Shown: piece after piece, positions 16,409 to 25,645 of the stretch
Layout of the letters: each line of letters starts with the position of its first letter
Position numbering within the stretch: the first letter of the stretch is position 1
NCBI GenBank assembly: GCA_022764445.1
Contig: JALERT010000121.1
Location: 1 to 48,492, forward strand
DNA: 48,492 bases
Reading direction: 5' to 3'
DNA from: Lachnospiraceae bacterium
GTDB lineage: Bacteria; Bacillota; Clostridia; Lachnospirales; Lachnospiraceae
Notes under the pieces: model-generated
Seen by the model: the letters and a program-made list of their open reading frames with translations, nothing else
What the model was told of the DNA's origin: nothing
Database searches by the model: none
Translations under genes and position numbers: made by a program

Positions 16409-18268
16409 ATGAAGATAATTTATATTAAAATCAACAATTTCAAATCTGTTCGTGAACTTGAAATTACTGATATTGATAATGCACTAATTCTTGTGGGTAA
16501 AAACAGTACCGGTAAAACAACCGTAATAGATGCAATATTACTTGCTGCCGGACTTCACGAAGTGAAACAGCGTGAATTTCTCGATTCCGGTAAACCTATA
16601 CGCATTGCCATGAAGATAGAATTTACAGATGATGATCTTAAATTCTATAATCAAAAAGGCATTATTGACAAAACCCATGACTTTGATAAGTGGCTTCTGG
16701 CTTTTAAAACAGCTCTCCCCTCTTTTGAAAATAAAGTAATCTCTTTTACATGCCATATTAATCCGGATGGTTCGGTAAGATATGATGATGGTTTTCAGAA
16801 AAATAACCCAAACATCATAAAAATCATTCCAACCATATATCACATTGATCAGGCTAGAAATCTCGAGGCGCTGCAGAATGATGTATTCAGCTTTTACGAT
16901 AAAGAATCTTTCCAAATGCTGAAGGATAATGAATGTACTTTTGACTCTACTAAAAAATGTAACAGATGCTTCCAATGCATCGGACTTATCAATAAAAAAA
17001 CACCTGAAGAGCTGACCGTTTTTGAAACTGCGCGCCTCTTACAATATAAGCTCTTCAATACTAACCTGACCAAATTTGAAGAAAAAGTTAATGCACATTT
17101 CCATGCCAATGGAAGTCCTTCTCAGGATATAAGATATGTCCTTGATTATGACATTGATAATCTTCTCCATATAGATACGCAGGTATATAATAATGAACGA
17201 GGTGGCACAGTCGGTTCTATAAATATGCTGAGTGAAGGTATCAGAAGCATATATGCATTGTCTCTTCTTGAAGCATATAATGAGGAAAAAGATACTCTTC
17301 CATGTATTATTCTTATGGAAGATCCTGAAATTTACCTTCACCCACAACTCCAAAAAGTAGCAAGTGAGATACTTTACCGACTTTCAAAAAAGAATCAGGT
17401 TATTTTTTCTACCCACTCGCCTAATTTGATATTCAACTTTTCTACAAGACAGATTAAAGAAGTTGTACTTGATGATGAATACTATACTGTCATCAAAGAA
17501 AATACTGACATTGATGAAATACTTAATGATCTTGGCTATACTGCTAACGACCTTATGAATGTCAGCTTTGTATTTATAGTTGAGGGTAAACAGGACAGTA
17601 ACCGTCTTCCTTTACTGCTTGAAAAATACTATTCAGAGATATATGACGAAGATGGCAATCTGCAGAGAATTACAATAATTCCTGTAAACAGCTGTACCAA
17701 TATTAAGACATATGCCAATCTAAAATACATAAATAAACTCTATCTAAAGGATCAGTTTCTTATGATTCGTGACAGCGATGGTAAAAATCCAAAGTATTTA
17801 AAAAAACAGCTTTGCAGTTACTATGATCAGCGTGCAAAAGAAGATGTAGGAAATCTTCCTAAAGTAGAACCTAAAAATGTTCTTATACTAAAATACTATT
17901 CATTTGAAAATTATTTCTTAGATCCTGCTGTTATGGTTAAAATTGGAGTAATTAAAAGTGAAGAAGAATTTTATAATATACTGTATAAAAAATTTAAAGA
18001 CTATCTATATAAACTCACCAGTGTTAAAAGAATGCAGAGGATACTTGGAATACGTATAAAAACTAAGCAGGATATCAAAAATAATATAGAAAACATTAAA
18101 ATCTATGTACGTGGTCATAACCTGTTTGACATTTTCTACGGAAAATATCATGGAAGTGAAGAACAGGAAATACTAAAAAAATATATAGATGTCGCTCCTC
18201 GTGATACATTTAAAGATATATTTGATGCAATTGATTCATTCGTTTACTTTGAAAACAGGAAAAAATAA
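16409..18268 (+). CDS. OLD-family ATPase with TOPRIM nuclease domain
   Basis: A 619-aa protein. The N-terminal ABC-type ATPase has Walker A LVGKNSTGKTT (near residue 30), a signature-like LSEGIRSIYALSLLEAY, Walker B CIILMEDPEIYLHPQLQ and the H-loop STHSPNLIFNF. The C-terminal half carries a TOPRIM fold with VFIVEGKQDSNRLPLLL and the acidic FLMIRDSDG. This is the arrangement of overcoming-lysogenisation-defect (OLD) nucleases, known from phage P2 and from bacterial anti-phage loci. A cysteine cluster CTFDSTKKCNRCFQC sits between Walker A and the signature. The start at 16409 fits AAGGGGGA (16395-16402); an in-frame TTG at 16403 is too close. No UvrD-like GajB partner is adjacent, so it looks like a stand-alone class 1 OLD protein. 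Confidence 0.87.
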   Translation: MKIIYIKINNFKSVRELEITDIDNALILVGKNSTGKTTVIDAILLAAGLHEVKQREFLDSGKPIRIAMKIEFTDDDLKFYNQKGIIDKTHDFDKWLLAFKTALPSFENKVISFTCHINPDGSVRYDDGFQKNNPNIIKIIPTIYHIDQARNLEALQNDVFSFYDKESFQMLKDNECTFDSTKKCNRCFQCIGLINKKTPEELTVFETARLLQYKLFNTNLTKFEEKVNAHFHANGSPSQDIRYVLDYDIDNLLHIDTQVYNNERGGTVGSINMLSEGIRSIYALSLLEAYNEEKDTLPCIILMEDPEIYLHPQLQKVASEILYRLSKKNQVIFSTHSPNLIFNFSTRQIKEVVLDDEYYTVIKENTDIDEILNDLGYTANDLMNVSFVFIVEGKQDSNRLPLLLEKYYSEIYDEDGNLQRITIIPVNSCTNIKTYANLKYINKLYLKDQFLMIRDSDGKNPKYLKKQLCSYYDQRAKEDVGNLPKVEPKNVLILKYYSFENYFLDPAVMVKIGVIKSEEEFYNILYKKFKDYLYKLTSVKRMQRILGIRIKTKQDIKNNIENIKIYVRGHNLFDIFYGKYHGSEEQEILKKYIDVAPRDTFKDIFDAIDSFVYFENRKK

Positions 18269-18280
18269 GTTGACATAAAA

Positions 18281-18419
18281 ATTAATTTGATTATAATGAT
18301 GTTATGCGTTGGATTATGCCATTTTATATTTTTATAAATAATGACCAGATAATTGTTCGCGAGATAAAATTTTTAGTTTTAATTTACAATATTCCACGCA
18401 TAACATAATCATAATTAAT
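18281..18419. repeat. Long imperfect palindrome upstream of murA
   Basis: The left arm at about 18281-18313 (including GTTATGCGTTGGA) pairs with the right arm at about 18391-18419 (including TCCACGCATAAC). About 25 bp pair with small gaps, around an unrelated AT-rich centre of some 80 bp. There is no T-run after it and no open reading frame. It occupies most of the gap between the OLD gene and murA. It may be another small palindromic element or a long-stem leader. A TATAAT at 18452-18457 lies downstream of it but lacks a clear -35. Confidence 0.55.
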
Positions 18420-18524
18420 ATTTACACTGGAAAATTTTTCAAATTACTTTATATAATAATTTACTTTTGTTCGTAGGATACTTAAATTTAAAAATTAGCC
18501 AGATTTGTTTGAATGAGGTGCAAA

Positions 18525-19826
18525 ATGGAAAATCAATATATTATAAAAGGGGGCACTCCGCTTCGTGGTGAAGTAACCATTGGTGGTGCTAAAAATGCTG
18601 CACTCGGAATACTTGCAGCTGCTATTATGACTGACAATACTGTTGTTATCGATAATTTACCTGATGTTAGAGATATAAATGTACTTTTAGATGCTATTAA
18701 GGGAATAGGAGCTACTGTTGAACGTGTAAATTCCCATTGTGTAAAAATTAATGGAAGCACTATTGGCGATGTAACTATTGATTACGATTCTATTCGCAAA
18801 ATACGCGCTTCTTACTATCTGCTTGGTGCTTTACTCGGTAAATATAATAAAGCCCAGGTTGCACTTCCTGGTGGCTGCGATATAGGAAGCCGTCCTATAG
18901 ATCAGCATCTTAAAGGTTTTCGTGCACTTGGTGCAACAGTCAATATAGAATATGGCATGATTAATACATCTGCTGACAAACTTACCGGTAATCATATCTT
19001 TCTTGACGTTGTATCAGTAGGTGCTACTATCAATATAATGCTTGCAGCATGTATGGCAGAAGGCCGTACAGTTATTGAAAATGCTGCTAAAGAACCACAC
19101 ATTGTTGACGTTGCTAACTTTCTCAACAGTATGGGAGCTGATATAAGAGGTGCAGGTACTGATAAGATTCGTATACATGGTGTTGAAAAACTTCATGGAA
19201 GTGAATATTCTATTATTCCTGATCAGATTGAAGCAGGTACTTTTATGGTTGCAGCTGCGGCAACAAGAGGAAATATTCTTATAAAAAATGTTATTCCTAA
19301 ACATCTTGAAGCTATTTCAGTAAAATTAATCGAAATTGGCGCAACGGTAGAAGAATTCGATGATGCCGTAAGAGTATCTTCTGATCACCGACTTGGTCAT
19401 ACACAGATTAAAACACTGCCATATCCGGGATTTCCAACTGATATGCAGCCTCAGATTGCTACTCTGCTGGCACTTTCTGAAGGCACAAGTACTGTAACTG
19501 AAAGTATTTTTGAGAATAGATTCAAATATGTAGATGAACTAGTACGTATGGGCGCATCTATAAAAGTAGAGGGCAATGTTGCAATTATAGAAGGTGTTGA
19601 CTCACTTTCAGGTGCATCTATAACAGCTCCCGATCTTCGTGCAGGTGCTGCACTTGTAGTGGCAGGGCTTGTTGCTACAGGATATACTACTGTTGATTCT
19701 ATTCAGTATATTGAACGAGGTTATGAAAACTTTGAAGGTAAGTTGTCTGCACTGGGTGCCCATATGGAAAAAATACCTGTTGACGATGAGCGTGCAGTAC
19801 AAAAATTTAAATTAAAAGTCGGATAA
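18525..19826 (+). CDS. murA: UDP-N-acetylglucosamine 1-carboxyvinyltransferase
   Basis: First committed step of peptidoglycan synthesis: transfers enolpyruvate from PEP to UDP-GlcNAc in the cytoplasm. The 433-aa length is usual. It begins YIIKGGTPLRGEVTIGGAKNAAL, the substrate-binding lysine-asparagine region of MurA. The catalytic cysteine of the mobile loop is present as PGGCDIGSRP (Cys near residue 118), so it should be fosfomycin sensitive. The ATG at 18525 is chosen because GAGGTG (18515-18520) lies directly upstream; the in-frame ATG at 18513 precedes that site. Many low-GC Gram-positives have two MurA paralogues, and I cannot tell which this is. It ends at a clear terminator. Confidence 0.97.
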   Translation: MENQYIIKGGTPLRGEVTIGGAKNAALGILAAAIMTDNTVVIDNLPDVRDINVLLDAIKGIGATVERVNSHCVKINGSTIGDVTIDYDSIRKIRASYYLLGALLGKYNKAQVALPGGCDIGSRPIDQHLKGFRALGATVNIEYGMINTSADKLTGNHIFLDVVSVGATINIMLAACMAEGRTVIENAAKEPHIVDVANFLNSMGADIRGAGTDKIRIHGVEKLHGSEYSIIPDQIEAGTFMVAAAATRGNILIKNVIPKHLEAISVKLIEIGATVEEFDDAVRVSSDHRLGHTQIKTLPYPGFPTDMQPQIATLLALSEGTSTVTESIFENRFKYVDELVRMGASIKVEGNVAIIEGVDSLSGASITAPDLRAGAALVVAGLVATGYTTVDSIQYIERGYENFEGKLSALGAHMEKIPVDDERAVQKFKLKVG

Positions 19827-19864
19827 TTGACACTTTTATCCGATATAATATATGAAAATAATGG

Positions 19865-19909
19865 AAGGAAAGTAGAGACAATTGTCTGTTGTTTTTGCTT
19901 TCCTTTTAT
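19865..19909 (+). terminator. Terminator after murA
   Basis: AAGGAAAG (19865-19872) pairs with CTTTCCTT (19898-19905), followed by TT. An inner AGACAATTGTCT adds a second small palindrome. It lies 38 nt after the murA stop and upstream of the ribosome binding site of the next gene. Confidence 0.7.
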
Positions 19910-19944
19910 ACTAATTTTCTATCTAAATAATAAGGAGGTACACT

Positions 19945-22125
19945 ATGAATAAAAAAAATAACTCTTACAAAATTACTTTTATACTTTATTTTACGTTATT
20001 TACATTAATTCTTGGTTTAGGTATTCTATCCAATCAGACTTTAAGCAAGGCTGCCAAAAAACCTTATCTTACTTCAAGTTCTGCAACAATTTTTGTTAAT
20101 GGCACATATACAATATCTGTCAAAAATAAAATAGCCCATTCAACCTGTTTCTTCACATCAAATAAAACAAAAGTAGCAAAAGTTAACTCTAAAGGTACAG
20201 TAACAGGATTAAAAAAAGGAACTGCCCAGATAAAAGTACGTTATAAGTTAAAAGGTAAATTCCATACAATAGGTTCTTTTAACGTTACAGTTAAAAAGGC
20301 TACTATTAATTCTAAATATTATAAAGAAGACTATTATATGACAACCGGACAAACACTGCCCGCTTCAACATATCTGAATACAGTCAATACAGCAGCTACA
20401 TATAATATTACAAGTTCAGATGAAAATATTGCAACCGGAAGTTCAGATGGCACAATAACAGCCCTTAAAGCAGGTAAAGTGTCTTTATCTATTAACGAAG
20501 TATACAATAAAAAAAGTCGTAAAATCGGTTCAGTTATTTTAACTATAACAGGTTCTTCTTTAAAAACTAAAGATGTAAAGATGCCTTATAATTCAACTTT
20601 AAACATCACTCAGTTTATTGAAGATTTTAACAAAACGTCCATATACACACTTAACTCAAGCGATACAAGCCTCGTATCAGTTAAAGATAATATATTATTA
20701 TCAGCTTCATCAGGCATAGACAATAAAACATGTACTATTACTGTATGTGAAACAACATTAGATGATAATGCCACACACACTGTAGGAACATTTACTGTAT
20801 CACTTACCAACTCTGCTTATATCGCTGATGAAAATCAGACTGTATATCTTGGTATAGGAGACAGACTTGAAATAGGTGCAGAAGACAATATTTGTATTTC
20901 AAATCCTAATAAATATGCAACATATACTATAGTTCCGTCAGAAGAACCGACGGAAACAACAGTTCTTTCCGACAACCTGGTTGCACAAAAGTACGGGCCG
21001 ACAGAAGTTTCTATTAAAGAAACAATTAATGGTAAGTCAACTATTCTTCTTAATAAAATTAAAGTTATAGTAGAAAAAGCATCTATACGAGATGAACTTT
21101 TAACAGATGGATTTACTACATCAGTCGGTGGTGATACATACGGCAAGTATCCTGTAAAATGCCGCAATCATAACTATATATATTCTTATGAAGTAGAGAA
21201 TAAAAATGTATGTGATGCAAATCCTGCCGGAAACCATCCTGACGAGGATTATCTCATTATTAATCCAAAAATAGTTCAAACTACTCGTATTACAGTATAT
21301 GAAAAAACATCAGTTTCTTCTACTAAACGAACAAAAGTTGGCTCGTTTGCTGTTATAGTAACGGCTGATAACTCTGTACCCCTTAATCCTTATAATATAA
21401 ACGCAAGTGATATTATTAAAGCCCTTTCTGTTACATGTAATGGTAAAACATATTCTGCCGACGTAAGCAATGATGATATGACCTGTTCATTTACAGATAA
21501 AAATAATAATGGAACAATTGATTATGGTACGAATTTAGAAAATATTACAGCAAATGATTTTAATATAACATTTAAAAAGGCAAAATATACAATTCAAAGT
21601 GCTGATTCAACTAATGGTTCTGACTGGACATTTATAATTGGTCTTGGCAAGAACGATAATGATAGTTCCGGTAATGAAGAATCAACTGCAGAATTAAATG
21701 TTTCACTTAGAACCAGCGATTTTAAAACGTCTTCTATTTTAAAGAATATTATGGTACAGCTTGGTCCGACAACTAAGACAATTACACAGACAACACCATT
21801 TTATTATAATAATAGCATGATGCAATTTGATGATGACAATAAAAACTTTGAGATACAGTTCACTCCTGCACAATATATATCAGCAGGCGCTACTGAATAT
21901 AAAAATGGTGCTGACAATCCTGTCTATCTTAGAGATCTTAAAAATGTACGTTGTTTCGTTACACCTAATACATTTAACAGTAAAACCAATCCAACAGGTA
22001 ATGCTGCCGTAACACGTATAACGGATCCAATATCAGATGATAATGAAGAGTGGACATTTACAATTACATTTGATGACGGCACTACCGAAGATTGTACTGT
22101 AAGACTCGAAGTAAGCTATAATTAA
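19945..22125 (+). CDS. Secreted Big_2-type Ig-like repeat surface protein
   Basis: A 726-aa protein with a signal peptide (residues 1-36, hydrophobic ILYFTLFTLILGLGILS) ending near SKAAKKPYL. The first repeat has the classic bacterial Ig-like group 2 signature TKVAKVNSKGTVTGLKKGTAQIKV, and a second follows at about residue 150 (ENIATGSSDGTITALKAGKVSLSI). Later repeats are more degenerate, with Asp/Asn/Thr-rich strands to the C-terminus. There is no catalytic motif, LPxTG or SLH domain, so attachment to the cell is unclear. AAGGAGG precedes the ATG. It may be a structural or adhesive surface protein. It is read in the same direction as tmk, 32 nt downstream, without an obvious terminator between them. 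Confidence 0.85.
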   Translation: MNKKNNSYKITFILYFTLFTLILGLGILSNQTLSKAAKKPYLTSSSATIFVNGTYTISVKNKIAHSTCFFTSNKTKVAKVNSKGTVTGLKKGTAQIKVRYKLKGKFHTIGSFNVTVKKATINSKYYKEDYYMTTGQTLPASTYLNTVNTAATYNITSSDENIATGSSDGTITALKAGKVSLSINEVYNKKSRKIGSVILTITGSSLKTKDVKMPYNSTLNITQFIEDFNKTSIYTLNSSDTSLVSVKDNILLSASSGIDNKTCTITVCETTLDDNATHTVGTFTVSLTNSAYIADENQTVYLGIGDRLEIGAEDNICISNPNKYATYTIVPSEEPTETTVLSDNLVAQKYGPTEVSIKETINGKSTILLNKIKVIVEKASIRDELLTDGFTTSVGGDTYGKYPVKCRNHNYIYSYEVENKNVCDANPAGNHPDEDYLIINPKIVQTTRITVYEKTSVSSTKRTKVGSFAVIVTADNSVPLNPYNINASDIIKALSVTCNGKTYSADVSNDDMTCSFTDKNNNGTIDYGTNLENITANDFNITFKKAKYTIQSADSTNGSDWTFIIGLGKNDNDSSGNEESTAELNVSLRTSDFKTSSILKNIMVQLGPTTKTITQTTPFYYNNSMMQFDDDNKNFEIQFTPAQYISAGATEYKNGADNPVYLRDLKNVRCFVTPNTFNSKTNPTGNAAVTRITDPISDDNEEWTFTITFDDGTTEDCTVRLEVSYN

Positions 22126-22157
22126 ACCATATACAGAAAGGATTTAAATAATTTACT

Positions 22158-22787
22158 ATGACTAATACAAAAGGACATTTTATTGTATTTGAAGGCATAG
22201 ACGGATGTGGCAAAACAACACAGATATCACTGCTAAAAAAAAGAATTGAACAAAACGGAGCAAGATGTTTTGAAACAAAAGAACCAAGTGACGGACCTGT
22301 AGGTTCCATGATAAGACAATGTCTTACAGGAAGAATTAAAGTAGACGAAAGCACACTGGCTGCACTATTTGCAGCTGATCGTCTTGATCACATCAATAAT
22401 ACAACAGATGGTCTTTCTATTAAGATTAATGATGGAATAAATGTCATATCTGATCGATTTATTCTTTCAACATATGCTTACCAGAGTGTAAGAGTTCCAT
22501 TAGACTGGGTTATGAATATGAACTCATTAGCAGCTTCTTTACTCAAGCCTGATTATCATATATTTATAGATGTGGAACCCGATATTACTTTGGAGCGCAT
22601 GTCTAAAGGAAGATTTCATACAGAACTCTTTGAAAATAAAAAGAGACTTACAGAAGTTCGTAACAGATACTTTGAATTAATTGATAAGCTCAAAGATACA
22701 GAAAATATAATTATCATAGATGGTAATCAGGGTATTGATGATATTTCAGAAGAAATATGGTCAAAAGTCTCACACTTATTTAAATAA
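22158..22787 (+). CDS. tmk: dTMP kinase (thymidylate kinase)
   Basis: Phosphorylates dTMP to dTDP with ATP for DNA synthesis. The 209-aa protein has the P-loop FEGIDGCGKTTQ (residues 11-22), the DRF motif in VISDRFILSTYAYQ and a LID-like LERMSKGRFHTELFE. The ATG has only a distant AAAGGA (15 nt), and an in-frame stop just upstream excludes a longer form. It opens the tmk-holB housekeeping cluster, although a strong hairpin terminator separates it from yaaR. Confidence 0.95.
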   Translation: MTNTKGHFIVFEGIDGCGKTTQISLLKKRIEQNGARCFETKEPSDGPVGSMIRQCLTGRIKVDESTLAALFAADRLDHINNTTDGLSIKINDGINVISDRFILSTYAYQSVRVPLDWVMNMNSLAASLLKPDYHIFIDVEPDITLERMSKGRFHTELFENKKRLTEVRNRYFELIDKLKDTENIIIIDGNQGIDDISEEIWSKVSHLFK

Positions 22788-22812
22788 TTATAAATATAAG
22801 CGAAACTTTATT

Positions 22813-22858
22813 AAGCTGTATGTCGATTATTATATATAATTGATGTACAGCTTTTTTT
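22813..22858 (+). terminator. Terminator after tmk
   Basis: AAGCTGTATGTCGAT (22813-22827) pairs with ATTGATGTACAGCTT with G-U pairs, followed by TTTTT. The next gene therefore needs its own promoter. Confidence 0.8.
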
Positions 22859-22929
22859 GACACTAATCTTATAAAATGATATACTAAAAGATATTTAGAA
22901 GCTTATTTAGCCAGAAAGGAGTGTCACTG

Positions 22930-23370
22930 ATGGAGATAAAAGTTACACCCATGCAACAGCTTCAGCAGATGGAACAAAAAGTTCAGACTCCCGATACGGA
23001 CAGTTCTTTTCGTTTTACTCTTCTTAGTACGATAGAAGAACAGGAACTTCAGGCATCCCTATCAATTATGATGGAAGATATTACACAACAGGGATATAAG
23101 CTTGGTAAACGTATGGATATCCGTGATATGAAACTCTATAGAAAACTTATACAGGAATTTATGAATGAGGTTGCATCCCACTCTCACAAATTCAGTCGTG
23201 AAAATTTTCTTGACAAAAAGGGACGTCATCGTGTGTATGGTATAATAAAACAGGTAAATCAGACATTGGACGAACTCGCTGCTGAGCTTCTTAAAGATGA
23301 AAAGGACCACATAACTATATTAAGCAAAATAGATGAAATACGTGGACTGCTTCTCGATATTTTCACCTGA
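22930..23370 (+). CDS. yaaR: YaaR family protein (DUF327)
   Basis: A 146-aa soluble, helical protein matching the YaaR/DUF327 family, found between tmk and holB in many Firmicutes. Recognisable stretches are [36 protein letters not shown] and [20 protein letters not shown]. Its biochemical role is not established. The ATG at 22930 has AAAGGAG eight bases upstream; an in-frame GTG at 22921 overlaps that site. It precedes holB by 29 nt, so co-transcription is likely. The PII-like YaaQ gene that often sits beside it is absent here. Confidence 0.9.
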   Translation: MEIKVTPMQQLQQMEQKVQTPDTDSSFRFTLLSTIEEQELQASLSIMMEDITQQGYKLGKRMDIRDMKLYRKLIQEFMNEVASHSHKFSRENFLDKKGRHRVYGIIKQVNQTLDELAAELLKDEKDHITILSKIDEIRGLLLDIFT

Positions 23371-23399
23371 CATTCACGTAATTTCCAATGGAGACGACT

Positions 23400-24389
23400 A
23401 TGGCAAATTTTAAAGATATAATTGGACAGGAACAAATTAAAAAGCATTTACAAAAGGCGATAAATCAGAACAGTATTTCCCATGCATACATATTCTGCGG
23501 AGAATCCGGTTCGGGAAGACACACTCTTGCTGACGCATTTGCCAAGGCAATACAATGTGAAGATAAAACAGCAGACATTGACTCCTGCTGTAAGTGCAAA
23601 TCCTGCATACAGGCAGAATCACATAATCATCCTGACATTAAGTACATTACTCATGAAAAACTTAGTATAAGTGTCGATGATATAAGAGAACAATTAAATA
23701 ACGATATAACCATTAAACCATACAGCAGTGAACATAAGATATATATCATTCCTGATGCTAATAAAATGACTGAGGAAGCTCAGAATGCTTTATTAAAAAC
23801 GATAGAAGAGCCACCTGCATACGCAGTGATTATACTTCTTACGGATAACATTACAAGTCTGCTTCCAACTATACAGTCAAGATGTATAACATTAACCATG
23901 AAACCATTATCAAAGAATGATATAGCTGCTTATCTTACTTCCAAACTTCAGATGGAACCGGAGCGTGCAGAGATTGCTGCCGGTTTCTGTCAGGGCAATA
24001 TGGGCAAAGCTATTCGTTTTGCATGCTCGGAAGATTTTCAAAATATGAAAGATCAGGTTCTTCTTCTTCTTAAACACATTGATACAATGGATGTACCTGC
24101 AATCATGGAAGTAATACGTGGTTTTGCACAGCACAAATCCCAGATATATGATTATCTTGATCTCATTCTTTTATGGTACAGAGATGTCCTTATGTTTAAA
24201 GTTACAAAAGATGCTAATCTTCTATTATATAGTGACGAATATCATGATATTTCAAAGCAGGCATCAAGCAGAAACTATGAAGACATAGAAAATATCATTA
24301 AGGCTATCGATAAGGCAAAAGTCAGACTTGAAGCTAACGTTAACTTTGATGTGGCAATAGAACTCATGGTACTGACAATAAAAGATTAA
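23400..24389 (+). CDS. holB: DNA polymerase III subunit delta'
   Basis: Clamp-loader subunit that helps open and load the sliding clamp. The 329-aa protein starts NFKDIIGQEQIKKHL. It has a P-loop-like GESGSGRHTLA (the usual GKT lysine is Arg), the zinc-module cysteines CEDKTADIDSCCKCKSCIQ, the DEAD-region IIPDANKMTEEAQNALLKTIEEPP and the sensor SRC motif in LLPTIQSRC. Loss of the P-loop lysine fits delta', which need not hydrolyse ATP. The ATG at 23400 is chosen because GGAG at 23390-23393 lies six bases upstream; the in-frame ATG at 23388 overlaps it. ricT follows 16 nt later. Confidence 0.95.
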   Translation: MANFKDIIGQEQIKKHLQKAINQNSISHAYIFCGESGSGRHTLADAFAKAIQCEDKTADIDSCCKCKSCIQAESHNHPDIKYITHEKLSISVDDIREQLNNDITIKPYSSEHKIYIIPDANKMTEEAQNALLKTIEEPPAYAVIILLTDNITSLLPTIQSRCITLTMKPLSKNDIAAYLTSKLQMEPERAEIAAGFCQGNMGKAIRFACSEDFQNMKDQVLLLLKHIDTMDVPAIMEVIRGFAQHKSQIYDYLDLILLWYRDVLMFKVTKDANLLLYSDEYHDISKQASSRNYEDIENIIKAIDKAKVRLEANVNFDVAIELMVLTIKD

Positions 24390-24405
24390 AGAGATGAGGT
24401 GTATT

Positions 24406-25623
24406 ATGATACTAATAATCGGAGTAAAATTTCGAAAATCCGGTAAAGTATATTATTTTGATCCATGTAATTTTGACATTACAAAAGGAAATCATGTAAT
24501 TGTTGAAACAGCTCGCGGCATAGAATATGGAACTGTTGTTCTCGGTCCCAAAAAAGTAACAGATGACAAAGTTGTCCAGCCTTTAAAACCTGTTATCCGA
24601 ATCGCAACACCTGAAGACGACTCAATAAATGAGGATAACATGATAAAAGAAAAAGAAGCTTTTGATGTCTGTTTAGAAAAAATCAAAAAACATGAACTCA
24701 ATATGAAATTAATTGATTCAGAATATACATTTGACAAAAATAAGCTTCTATTCTATTTCACAGCTGATGGCCGTATCGACTTTCGTGAACTTGTAAAAGA
24801 CCTTGCTTCCATTTTCCGTACACGAATTGAATTAAGACAGATTGGTGTACGTGATGAAACTAAAATCATAGGTGGAATTGCAATATGTGGACGTCCTTTA
24901 TGCTGTCACACATATCTTTCTGATTTTGCACCTGTCTCTATAAAGATGGCAAAAGAACAGAATCTTTCATTAAATCCTACTAAGATATCAGGTGTCTGCG
25001 GAAGACTTATGTGTTGTCTCAAAAACGAAGAAGAAGCATATGAGTACCTTAACAGTACCCTTCCACATATTAATTCAGAAGTAAAAACTTCAGATGGATA
25101 TAATGGAATTGTGCAAAGTGTAAATGTACTCAAACAAAAAGTTAAAGTAATAATAACTAAAGATAATGATGAAAAAGATGTTCGTGAATATCATGTTGAT
25201 GACTTATCTTTTGAAAAGAAAAACACCTCAAATTCTGCACCTGTAGCAGTCCCTCTGCCTGATGAAACCCTTGATGCGGATGCATTAAAAGAACTTGAAC
25301 AGATGGAACAGGGTGATATTGAAGATCTTGTGGATGAAGAGGAAGTTCAGAAACCAACTAATAAAAAGACATATAATAAAAACAACAATGATAATTCAAC
25401 CGGAAGGCAGTCCAAAAATAATCATCCACAACATGATAAACACTATTCTAAGGAATATAAATACAATAGAGATAATAATTTTTCAAAGGACAACCGTCAA
25501 AATAAAGATATAAAAAACCAACACAATAATTACAACAATCGTCCTTATAAGAATCAAAACGGCAGACGAAATAACAACCGCCGTTCTTCTTCAGGCGGTT
25601 ATACAAACCAAAATAATTTCTAA
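24406..25623 (+). CDS. ricT: RicT (YaaT), PSP1-domain subunit of the Fe-S RNase Y regulatory complex
   Basis: RicT belongs to the RicA-RicF-RicT complex, which binds [4Fe-4S] clusters and steers RNase Y mRNA processing in Bacillus. The 405-aa protein has the PSP1 domain with FRELVKDLASIFRTRIELRQIG and the two cysteine clusters CGRPLCC and CGRLMCC (about residues 161-205) that hold iron-sulfur. From about residue 320 to the end there is a long Asn/Lys/Arg/Tyr/Gly-rich tail (NRDNNFSKDNRQNKD, GRRNNNRRSSSGGY) that looks disordered and could bind RNA. The ATG at 24406 follows GATGAGGTG; the in-frame ATG at 24394 is part of it. The gene sits in the normal position after holB. Confidence 0.93.
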   Translation: MILIIGVKFRKSGKVYYFDPCNFDITKGNHVIVETARGIEYGTVVLGPKKVTDDKVVQPLKPVIRIATPEDDSINEDNMIKEKEAFDVCLEKIKKHELNMKLIDSEYTFDKNKLLFYFTADGRIDFRELVKDLASIFRTRIELRQIGVRDETKIIGGIAICGRPLCCHTYLSDFAPVSIKMAKEQNLSLNPTKISGVCGRLMCCLKNEEEAYEYLNSTLPHINSEVKTSDGYNGIVQSVNVLKQKVKVIITKDNDEKDVREYHVDDLSFEKKNTSNSAPVAVPLPDETLDADALKELEQMEQGDIEDLVDEEEVQKPTNKKTYNKNNNDNSTGRQSKNNHPQHDKHYSKEYKYNRDNNFSKDNRQNKDIKNQHNNYNNRPYKNQNGRRNNNRRSSSGGYTNQNNF

Positions 25624-25645
25624 TATACCGGAGTTTATTCACCAT

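Noticed and set aside
16538-16975. Minus-strand open frame of 145 codons inside the OLD-type gene
   Set aside because: It lies wholly within a well-supported coding region on the other strand, and its composition and lack of a ribosome binding site argue against a gene.
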